From positions 3,345,501 through 3,409,500 of the forward strand of contig OZ024825.1 of NCBI GenBank assembly GCA_964016985.1: a stretch of 64,000 nt of DNA, read 5' to 3'. The stretch comes from Anodontia alba. Taxonomy: Eukaryota > Mollusca > Bivalvia > Lucinida > Lucinidae. The position numbers were made by a program, and so were the translations under genes. The notes under the pieces were generated by a model, which worked only from the letters and a program-made list of their open reading frames with translations, was not told the DNA's origin and ran no database searches. Position 1 is the stretch's first letter, and every line of letters starts with the position of its first letter. Positions 25,101 through 37,100 of the stretch are shown here, piece after piece.

Positions 25101-28100
25101 GGATAATGTTTCCAAAACTGACTACAGTTACGGCACAGTTTCAAGTATTATTCATAATCAGTTAAACCTGCGTCGTATATGATCATGGTGGATACCAAAA
25201 ATGCTTACAGCTGACCAGAAAAAAACTTCGCGTCGAATGTTGTGAACAGCATCTGAAGAGGTTCGGTCGTAAAGGGGAGCAGTTCATGGAAAGAATTGTC
25301 ACCGTGACGAAACATGGATGAGGTTGTTCACACCAGAGACCAAGCTCAGTCAACGATGTGTAAAACAGCAGGATCGCCAGCTCCCAAAATACTGGCTCTC
25401 ACACCCGTACCAAAATTATTATCCCCGTTACTCACCCCAGCCCCCACGAGGACTTCATGCGTACAATGCGCAAAAAGAGATCCCCACTCCTGCCATTCGT
25501 GAAATTTCACCATGACAACGCTCCGGCTCATCGAACAGAAACAACACAAACCGTTGTACGCAAACTAGGATTTGCGCTTCAGAGTCACCCACCATACAGC
25601 CCGGATTTGTCAGCGTGTGACTTCTTTTTTCCCGGTAAGGAAGACCTACCGTAGAGGAGTACACTTTGCTGACACATATGAACTTTCAGCGGCAAAGCAA
25701 GTGGCTAAATCGCACATACAACTGAATTTATTTAGACAGTGTTATGTCGAGTCATGGCTTGAACGGTGCAGGAAGTGCATCTCATTAAAGGAGAGTATTT
25801 TGAACAGAACTGAGCGCTTTAAGTGGTACATATATCATGAACAGATACGTTCACGTTGACCTCATGTTATGTTAGGCCGGTGTTAGATTTATGGTGTTAC
25901 CATAGCAACAATAACTTTTTTATACGTGCAAGATACACATGTGAAATTTTTTAATAGAATGTAAATTGATTCAGAGTATATTCACACAAATATTCAGCAA
26001 GACAAAATAATGCAATAACGAATTTAAAGTATTTTTCGCGTATTTTCTGATCTCAAATAAAGATATATTTTTATCCCAAAAAAGATTTAATAAATTAATA
26101 TATAGTATTAATACAATAATAAAATCTGGCTTCTGACAGCCTGTAAAATTTCATCTAGTCTCTCGTTTCTGAACTAGATAAAAATAAATGATTTTTTAAT
26201 TATCTTATATCTGAATTAATGTTGACAACATTAATTCAGAAAATACAATAAAAACTCATTTCATTTAAAAAACGAAAGACTAACCGAAAGTTTACAGGCT
26301 ATCAGGTGCCAAAGTTTATGATCGTATTAATACAATGTATCACCTTGTTTTACCTGTCGTGGATTAAAAAATGTCTATTTTTAAGGAATATGGAGCCTTT
26401 AATATATACGGTAATCAAATGGGCCATTTCATAACATAGTTAAGGTGTGCAAGTATTTGGAGTAGAAGAAGAAAAATTGTACTTTTCACAGTGGTTGGGT
26501 ATTTTCAGTAAGCAGAATGGGAATATTAATCCATTTATGCCGAGTGGACTCTCCTAACTCAGCTTTTTGGACCGATCTATTTCAAGTAGAAGAGGTGTCT
26601 GATTATTACCATGTTTTATAAAAATTCCTGTACGTTTTTGTGTTCTCCGGCGTCTGATCTGAGTCTACACGGTTGACCAATGCCCCTTTTATTGGACGCA
26701 AGGCTTTAATGGGTTAAGGGCAATGAAGGTAGACTAATTGACTGTAGCGTAATTTATATTTGTTTCCCTTTGTGATCAGTGAAGCCAGTCCGAGTTTTAG
26801 CAAATTCATATGAGGATCACTGATGAAGCCTAATTGGCCGAAACTAGCTAATCAAACCCAGAAAATGTGACACTTAAGCTGTTTTCAGTTTTGTGAGTCT
26901 GTCCATTGCTCTGAAGTTCATTCTCTTTAGAAATTATTTATTTTCACTATAGCTGGTGATATTGTTTTGTATCGGCCGAAAAACGTCTCCCCGTACTTCA
27001 CTATAGTATGGTTTAGATATTCTAGTCCTTTGTGAACAATAAGCTCTTTGGTTTAAACAATGTTTTATTCACTTTTCACATATATACCTCGCATAATGCT
27101 ATATGGTACAGGATTTGATAAAAAGCTAAAATCTTATATAAATCATCATAAGCACTTTGCAGGATTTCTTTAAAATTTATATATCACTGATGAGTCTAAT
27201 TTACTGCAACTCATTAGTCTGACCAAAAAACTTAACAACTGAGCTGTGTGATTGATTTTGTGAGTGTGTTCATTCCTTTTAGAAGTTATTGTTCACATTG
27301 TTCATACACTGTTTTAGTAATGAGTTGAGATCTGCGAATATTAGGTAGATATATAGATTTGTTTTATGTGATTATTTTCAATAAGCATTCACGGTGTGCA
27401 AATATTAACGGTAATAAAGCTAAATGTATTTTGGTTATTTTCAGCAAGGTGTATTTACGGTTATCACGATAAATGTGTTGTTTTGTTTTGTTGTTTTTTT
27501 TTCAGGCACTAGCCGAAGCTTAACGCACTGAAATTGTCCTTACTCCAGGTACGAACAGTTAAAAGTCCATATCAGTATGTGCATCTGCTAAGTCTGATCA
27601 GACCATTTTCACATCGTCAATACATTCGAATTATGTAAATGAGCAACAAAGGCCATGATCATACTGCACAATACTACACAATGCGCAGGCCCCGAGGTTA
27701 TAGAACTTTTTTCATGCTCAGCTAAGCATGTAATTTTCAATAGTAGGCATTTTCATATGTTATTAACAGAGATATTTTCACGCTCAGCTACGTTTCGCAA
27801 GAAAGAATTTGCAGTTATTCGTAATTTGAGATTTATAAGCAGGACGAATTTCATGCGCAGCTGATTTGGGCATGATTGAAGAAAATTTTATAACCTTGGG
27901 GCCAGGTTGATCTAAGGATTCGTAGCCATCTAAATGCAACTTCAGGGCAATGAATACCCGACTGAAGAAGGCAACAATGTCAAAGTGCTTTGCAGCCTTG
28001 TCTGAAAAGGAGTCTACTCTCAAAGACTTTGCTCCAATTGGTACCAAAAGGGGTCTACCTTAAAATTGGGAGCAAATTCTTTCCTTTTAAGGTAGATCCC

Positions 28101-31100
28101 TTTTTAGAAGGGGTTGGCATGCAGTAAAAGAAATAGAAAGTCGCAGTTGTTATTGCCTGTGTAAGAAACTGACGAAAAAACTGCCAAGTGTATCCGCTCG
28201 CTGTAGGAATATTTCCGCGCGCTACCCATCCAATTTGAATTTAGAGTGAACAATGAAAATATGGCTTACTTCCGGTCGAGAAGAAACGCTTAGTTCTTAT
28301 TGGATCGCTTGCACAAGTTTCAAGATGATCATTGGAGTGACTAACTGGACCGGAAATCTGAAGAACTAGGCCTAAAACATGCAGAATAACACTGGAATAT
28401 ACGATATATATACATGCACTTTATTATATAATAAAAGGCCAAAGGTCACCCGACGTGTCCAGGAGGTCAAAAATACACACGGATATAGATCAGCCAGCAT
28501 ATGATCTAATAAAAAGGCCGAAGGCCAAATTAAAGTCTCCCGACGTATGTACCAGGTCAGAAATATATACGATTTATAAACCATGCGGTACATTATCTAA
28601 AAAAAGGCGGAAGGCCGATCGTCATCCGGTATGCAGCATGTCAGACATATGATAAGCCTTCTTTTAAAATTTATAAGCTTTGCAATTGGAATGTCTAAAA
28701 AAAGGTAGAAAAGTCCAGGGAGTGCTACAGTTACAAACCACAGCCCTTCCCAGACCCCAAGAGGAAGAGGAAACCGACAAATCTAAACAAGCACAAACCG
28801 AACAAACGTACGAAAAGCACTAAGATTAGCTCTCTCTTCCCCAAGCGAGGTAATCGCAATACTAAAAGGACTGAAAACACAAGAACAAAATGACACATGG
28901 AAAGACATACAACAAATCGCTCGTAGAATAAACCACAAAGCAACAAGGAGTAAGACTAACGCCGGGACCACCGCCTTAGAACGGTCAGTAGAGTAAACCA
29001 ACGGGGGGTTTAAAGCACTTTTACAGCTAGCTAACTTCACCCTGGGTCCCGATGCTACTCTTAATACAGAAACACATAAAATTCGGTTCGCATAAAAGCT
29101 CCCAATTCAGTCAATGCATACAAGCGAAAACACAAAAATCAAATTAATCACTATAATAAACAAAGTCGAGTACTCATGGCCAATTCTACTGTATGCCAGA
29201 GTAAATGAAAACCAATAGTAGAACCACGGCGGGCCAAGCCATATAGTCAAACCCCAACCCACTGGTTAAAGTTTTACGAAGAGGCCGTCACTGGGTTTGG
29301 GGCCCGAACCGCCGTCGTGCAGTTAAAGAGTGAAGCATAGCCATCAACAATGACTGGGTTGACAACTAGGCATGCAGTCTGCCGCATAATATCAAGGCTA
29401 TAGCCAATACTTTTATAACGGTTAATAAGTTTTCTGAATTGCTCCGAAAAGTTAGATTTACCTACAATTTTTCTAAATCTGTACATTAAGTCACCGTAAA
29501 ATTCTGGTTCCGATATACCTTGTTGTAGAACGGTTAATAAGTTTTCTGAATTGCTCCGAAAAGTTAGATTTACCTACAATTTTTCTAAATCTGTACATTA
29601 ATTCACCGTAAAATTCTGGTTCCGATATACCTTGTTGTAGAAGTGTTTTCAGACTAACGCTATATTTTTCTAACAAGGCACTGTGTCTGCGATAAAATTT
29701 CGAAAACGCCTTACCAAGTTTATAACGTTAGCCCTTCCTAAGAGGGTTGGCAGTAAGGGCTTTATTACGGTAGTTAAAGTCATTAAGATTTTAAGAAGCG
29801 CTGGCGAATCTAACAAGTTGAGATATGTATACCCCATATGAGGTACGCTATCAAGAAAAGAGAAATTGACTATATCAAAATCAAAATCATCTCGTTTATC
29901 ATAAAGTTTGGTGTTTTAAGTTTGAAAACGTCCAAGTGCACATGCACATCCTGCATTTTTTTAAAGATTCATAGGAAATGATGTACGAGCAATATTTGCA
30001 GAAACAAGCTCTGAAAATGGAAATTCTACATAAAAAGGACTGTAATTCTGTGAAAAAACACACACAAAAAAAAATATTAAAAACCCCAAAGCATCTGCAT
30101 ACCTTCATACCATAGCTTCAAAAGGTACAAAAATTCAAAAGTATTCGGCAAAAGATGCCGAAGGAGTTAGGGACACAGGGTTTGCAAAATGAAATTCTTA
30201 ATCGAAAGGGACCGTAACACTGTCAACATTGTCCAAATCGATATCTACATCATGGTATAACAACCCGATAAAAGGTATAGTTAGCGAAGCTGTGGACACA
30301 AGCTTTGCATATGGAAACTCTAAGTAGAAAAGGGTCATAAATTGGATTAAAAATCCAAAACGATATGCATATCCTCATATCATGGCAAGAAAACCTGTAC
30401 AATTTAATAAAAAAATCCGACTATAGGTGTAGAAAGAGTTGCGGACACAAGCTTTGCAAAAGAGAAATTTTAAGTCGTAAAGGGCCATAACTCCTTCAAA
30501 TGATCGGATCAAAAATCCCAAATGAAACGCACATTTTGAATCATAATAGAAAAACCTGCAAAAACCATGAAATCCAGCTCAAAGTGTAAGAAACTGTGCG
30601 CTCAGAAGATTTGGGGCGGATTGATAGTCAGACGTACACACGCACGGACAGATGTAAAGACGGATGGACAGGCGAAGGTATTTTCCATAGCCCCACCTCC
30701 TATTACGTCGGGTGACAATAAAACACACATTACAAATTAACCTTTAAAACACCAAGCATAAACTGAAGTAGACAACATTCATTATATGTTTTTTTTTCGG
30801 GAACTTTAGAGTTGACATTTAAAGTGAATGGATTCAAATGAATGCCCAGTCTTAATTTCTGGGAAAATTGTTGACGAGAATGTCGTCTGCTGCAGCTTAG
30901 ATTGGCGCTTTGAATATTAATATCAAGCAAATCATGTTGTGGACGATATAAAACATAAGTCTGTTACCAGCGAAGACGCAGGACATTTCCCGTGGTCTGC
31001 ATCACGAAAACATGCCTATATAATGGTGACCCTCTTAAACCCCACTTTAATATAGTAAAATTGGGGTTTACAGGGGTATACATTATTTTTCTTGTGTTCA

Positions 31101-34100
31101 AAAACATAGATTGTTGGTACTCGTTAGAACCGCCTGTATTTGAGATGCAAGATTTTGACAAACTGTATATTAGGATGCAAATGATCAAAAGCAGGTAAAA
31201 ACTTACTACGTTAGCAAGGTTTGAAGCTTTTAAAACGATGCTTATGGGCGCCGCCATTTTGAATATTTAATGAGGCTTATGACGTCATAAATCCTTAATT
31301 AATGATGCAAAACGTAAAGAAATAAGATTTACTGAGGCCCTTCCAGGGGGGTACCTGTTCCCTTGTTCCCCAGAAAAAAATCGGCATTTTTCCATGTTCC
31401 CAAAAATGAAAATCTTGATTTTCTTTGTTCACTGTTCCCCAAAATTGCCTTTGTTCCCATGTTCTTCCAGTTTTAGAATTTTGTTCCCTTGTTCCCCTGA
31501 AATAAATGGCCTTATTCCCCTGTTCCCTAAAACCCCTGGGAGGGCCTCTTTATTCAAAAAAAGGTAAGAGAATATATTTGGGTGTATAGCTTCTTCTCTC
31601 GGCAATTTTTTATGGAGTTTACTTTAAAAGCGCATACATTTCAATCAAAAAAAAAAAAAAAAATTTTTTTGAAATTTTTAGAGTCACATTAACTACTAAA
31701 AATTGCGGCATCCTTGATAATGGCTTTTAAATTTTTGAAAGTCTTAACCCTGGTCCTGCTGAATAAGTTAATCAGCCACACCTACTTAGAATTTTCAGCC
31801 AATCATTTTACTTGAACCGGATTATTGCTATAAATTTACAGACCTAATGGCAAACAGTGCAGATTCCAACTGATCTGGATCTACACTGTTTGCAAAGGCA
31901 TGACACATCCGGGTTCAATTGGACACGGGTTGAATTTGCTTAGTTTTCATCCAAATTTGCTCTAATTTACATCAGAATGCATTAGTTGTCAAAATCTTGC
32001 CTTTCAAACTATTGTTCACCAACCTTACGCTTCCCTTTAATATGTATAAAAAAATGTGCAGGATAACGGTGGTTATCTAGACATAATGTAAATGAGACGG
32101 GTCACAGCCTTTCCTACAAGTTTGAATGTGCTCCTGTGAAGACTCAGATCAGCCTGCGCATCCGCGCAGTCTTATCTGAGTCTTCGCACAGCACTATACG
32201 GGTAGCCTAGGATCCAAGCCTCTTTGAGCGGATTGCGAACACTCTGAAGAGATTGCGCGGATGCGTAGGCTGATCTGCGTCTTCGCTTGGCACACATGCA
32301 ATTTTGCATGAAATACTGTGCCCAGGATCAAATGTGTGTGGGTTGGTTGTCCTGGGACCAGTTGTGTAAAACTTAACGAAGTTGTTAGCTAACGTGACAT
32401 TAAATTTTTATCTTGAAATATGGCTATTACATGAATAATTTTGCTAAAAAAACGTGAGTAGCCTTAGCATTGCGAAAACAATTCTGCAGCAAAAATATCA
32501 ATGTATTTGAAAACACCTTAGCTACAACAGTTAACGAGTTTGTCATCTACGAGTTCGTTAAGCTAACGATGCATTGAACAAGTGGGCCCAGTGTGTATGG
32601 GCTGGTCGTCCTGGTCTTTGTTTTTTTGTTCGGCGACCCGACCAATGTTTGTTTGTCCACAACATGTGTCAGCTAGAGACTAATTAAGGAAGCGACAATG
32701 ATCGGATATAATGGTGGAAAAAGAAATAACTAAAATAAACTAAATCTATAATTTCAAACACCTGGAAAATAACGGTTTATAATTTTAAAGCATGCGTCCC
32801 ATCACACTGACCGCAGAACATCTTAGTTAACTGTGTTTTCCCATCAGACACTACCGTTTTCCCGATTTTTATGTTTTGCCGAAAAGGCCATATATGTAGT
32901 TTATCGGACAGTAAACGGACAGATACTATATAATCAACTGCAAACAACGAAGGCCGTGATGAGACTGTTGTGTCCCTAACCTTCCAAAAAGTATCTACAC
33001 CATGGCTATTATTTTATTAGACGAAATACAGTTTTCAATTTGAAAATCCATATAATATAATATTCTCACCGTAATTACCCTAAATATTCAGAAACGTAAA
33101 GTACGTATAATACTTGTCCTAATCTTAAAATAAGTCCATTTCAATAATTGTTCTCGCCTCTAAAAATGTTGGATGAGTAACTAATAGTGTAGACTCGGAT
33201 CAAATCGCGCCTTCTTCGGATTCTGAGTTGGGTCTACACTTTGTGGTTGGATTTGTCTATCTGAATTCTTAGGGTAAATCACAATATGACTGCAAATGAA
33301 TTTGAAGAAGCGGGTAAAAAAGTACATGCGTAATTAAAAAGACAGAATATAAATTTGTTAAGTACTAAAGTTGACAAAATTGAATAAAATATAAAGATAA
33401 AACAAACAACATTAAATATGCAGCGAAAAGAGGTCTAATTTCGCATGTGAACAGAAAATGTCAGTTGAAATAAGACATCATTTGAATAGAAATATAGTCT
33501 ACAAAAAGGAATCCTTTGGAAGCAAAAGCACATCAAATGAACATTGTGGATTCGATTTTATTCAGTCTGTACATGAACAGTAATGTAACATGCAACACCA
33601 GTACTACTAGCTCTTGGTTGAGCGGTATTCTATTTTCGATTCAAATTCAAATAAGCTTAGTGGTCCCAAAATACCAAGGAAATATGAATTGCATTTACAT
33701 AAATGTTGCTTTGTTTGACTTTTCAACTTGAGTAAAACAATTTATTTTTTTGTATTTATAAATTTCAATCAGAAACTGGCTGTCTGTGGATTTAAGGTCC
33801 ATTATTCCCAAATACAATGCAAATGTCCCAATCATGGACCCATTATACATGGATTACAATCGCTTGGTATATATGTAATAATCATCCTTACAATTTTTCT
33901 TTATGATTCTGATACAAATACAACATGCATTTGAGCTGAAACCTCAGAAAACGTACCTTCGACATAAAAATATTATTGTAAAACGCTTTTAAAGAGAGGT
34001 TTTACTGTGTTTATCGAGGCTGTTTTTAAAATAAAATAAAAGTTTTTGAACAAAGGACACTTTGTCTAAAACTGTCTCAGAACTACCAAGTACTCGTAAT

Positions 34101-37100
34101 TTACAGTCATTCATTGTTTATAAAGTATTCGTAGTTACGCCAATATTTACCCACACAAAATGCACTGAATGCATCGTAGAAACTTCTTATTGTTTTATTA
34201 GAGTGTGAGGTACAAAGGACACCAGTAAAGAATGTAAGCCTCACATTACCCACACAGCCCAATTAGGGATTATGCTGTATACGAACAGACTGGTTGAATT
34301 TTACAAATACATTCTACAAAGAGGAACCCTTTTGATGAAAAAAATCAAACAAACGAAAGAAGCAGACTCAGACTCGATTTTATTGTTCATGAACAGCGAT
34401 GTAACGTGCAACACTGCTCACACATCCTAGCCTATATTTTACCGATATTCTATTTTTCCTTTGAATCCAAATGAGCAAAATTATCCCAAAGGACAAAAAT
34501 TTACAACAAATTTTTCGCGTGTATTGTATCAGAACCTCTTTTCACTTTGCTATTAATATGCTAACCCTTGTTATGCTGAATAAATTACCACACCCACTTT
34601 GAAATTTCGGCCAATCAGATTACTTGATCCAAATTATTCATAAAAATTCAAATACTTAATGACAAACAGTGCAGATCCAGATCAGTTGTGAAGAAGCCAA
34701 CTGATCTGGATCTACACTGTTTGCAAAGGCAAGGTATATCCGGCTTCAGCAGGACAAGGACTAATATAGGAACTAAGCTATAATTGTAATACTGTCCTCT
34801 ATGGTCGGGTGACAACATATTATAGTTCAAAATAAGCAAAAATTAAGGGCAATGGAAATACTTTCAAGAAAAGGCAACTTACTCAAACTGTTTTACTTAC
34901 TCATAAGAAAAAATTATAACAATAATAAGAAATACATAACCATGTAAGCAAATGCTCTCCTTTTAGAGTAGAACCCTTTTTACAAGGGACTTAGTATGTG
35001 AAAAGCAAAGCGGAAGTCATTAACGTTGCCTCTCATATAAAAATTGGGTTACATCTACCAAGTATATCCAGCCCCATCCCCCCCCCAACCCCCTCCACCC
35101 CAAACTTAACCCCTGAAGATACTTTGGTGTTTATCATGAACAATATATTCTTGATCTAACTGAGACAAAACAGAAATGGGATTACATGGAAAAAAGCTTT
35201 AAATGACCTGTACCATGAGAATAAATCCCTATACATGAGAGTAATGAAAACCCATCTCAGACTGCACAACTGTGCAGTCGGATTAGTCTGCATTCCACCT
35301 AGTGAATCATTTGGGATGCGCCATCCGAAAACGTGTCTTCGGGCATATGCGGACAGCGAAAGCCCAGATCAGCCTGCGCATTCGCGCAGATGGATCAGGG
35401 CCTTCACTGTCCGCTAACAGAATCACTGGATACTATAGCATGTATGAATGGAAAGCAAAGGTTTGAATTATACTTTGCGCATGCGCAGGATGATCTGAAT
35501 CTGTACATTTTGCGCATGTTCAACGGAACTGTTTCGCTTGACGCGGCGCATTTGATACTGGAGAATAATTCAAATGAAAGCTATCTACTCCGATGCGTTT
35601 TCTGATCTGCATTCGTTATGCGCATGTTCGTAAAGGACACATTTCTCATGATATGGCTCAACTGGTTTCATGTTTAAAGGAAAAAAGAAACACTTATCTA
35701 GAGCTCTACTTATAATATACAACAATACCTGGACTCCGTTTCCCTTGACACATTAACTCTCGCATTTTATCGTGTGCAGGTGTGATTGGCAACGTTCTTT
35801 GTGAGCCTGTGGCTTTAGTAGAGACTGACGATCTTGGAGACGGGTTGAGACTCGGAATGAGGCTGGAGGCATCATGTGATGTCACTGGACTTATAGCGGA
35901 ACCCTCGGACAATGAAAACGACTTCTTTCTACAACAGTAAAAATAATGTATTTGTAAACTTCAGATCCCCTTGAAATAAGAGTGCATATCATATACAAAA
36001 AGCACGCGTTAAAACCAACTTGTTAATCCATGCAGTCTAATTAAGGTCTTCGCTCTCGTCAACAGAAACACTCAAATGACAGACATATGTGCACCCTGGA
36101 TGTGGGCTGCTTCAAGATTTCCCTTTAACATAAAACGTGTTAAGCAAAATTCTAGCTGACGACACGACAATCTAATTTATTATTATTTTTATTGTTTTTA
36201 GAGAAAACAAGACTAGGCAGTCACTTCACAGGAAACAAATAGCCTTATTTTCCGGCAAACGAAATCAAGAATTATCGGCCTAAGTTGTAGTTGCACCTTA
36301 ACACTCACCTTGCTATGGGCGAATTCAGCAGACGACAAACTCATATTTTTCTTATTTTCCCAGATAATAGGATCAGAAACTTCTTGCAAATTGTCTCCTT
36401 AGAAGACAATTTGCGTGAGGTGTCGAATCCTATTTTGTAGTAAAGAATAAGACATTTTTATAAAATGTTGACTGCTGAAATTTTTATTCAGCATGCAAAG
36501 TGTTAAGGGTTATTTTATTCAGTTGGGTCTCATTAACGTCAGACACAATGTAGTTTCGATGTCTTAGACGGTTCAAAATATATTGTTGCAGTAAATGACA
36601 CTGACTGCAGTAGATTAACCTTTCTGTATGAAAATCCACAACATGCGAAAAGGGAACTTATGTCTTAAGTGAGTAGCAATATGGCAAAATCTCAAGCCCT
36701 TTATCGCATATGCATATCAGCGCTATCAATTTTGGTCAATATGAATCTATAAGCGGGAAACAAATCCCTGATTGGTCTAGACCATGTTGATGCTCAGGCT
36801 AGTTTGAGCATATGTTGCCCGAAAATTAACCGTAACCTCTCTGTGGACAAATACAGCAGACGACAAATTGATATTTATTTTTTATGCTCCCTAAAAATAG
36901 GTTTTCACGTTTCATACGTTATCTCCTGAGGAGACAATTTGCATGAAAAGTCAAAGCCTATTCTCTGGAAAAATAAAGAAAACTTCAAACTGTCGTCAGC
37001 TGAAATATTAACCCAGGGCACTAAGTGTTAAATAAGAAGGATTTTCACATGTTGCAGCTTATATGAGTGTAGCAGCTGTCTTGTCTTTCTCAGGTTATGA

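Noticed and set aside
31555..31573. AAAAAAAGGTAAGAG resembling a Penelope terminus; similar at 58497-58518
   Set aside because: Only 15-20 bases; too short to separate from chance or from a minimal insertion.
35235..35417. Frame with TCLRAYADSESPDQPAHSRR
   Set aside because: Lies inside a TIR MITE; such readings recur wherever that MITE occurs.
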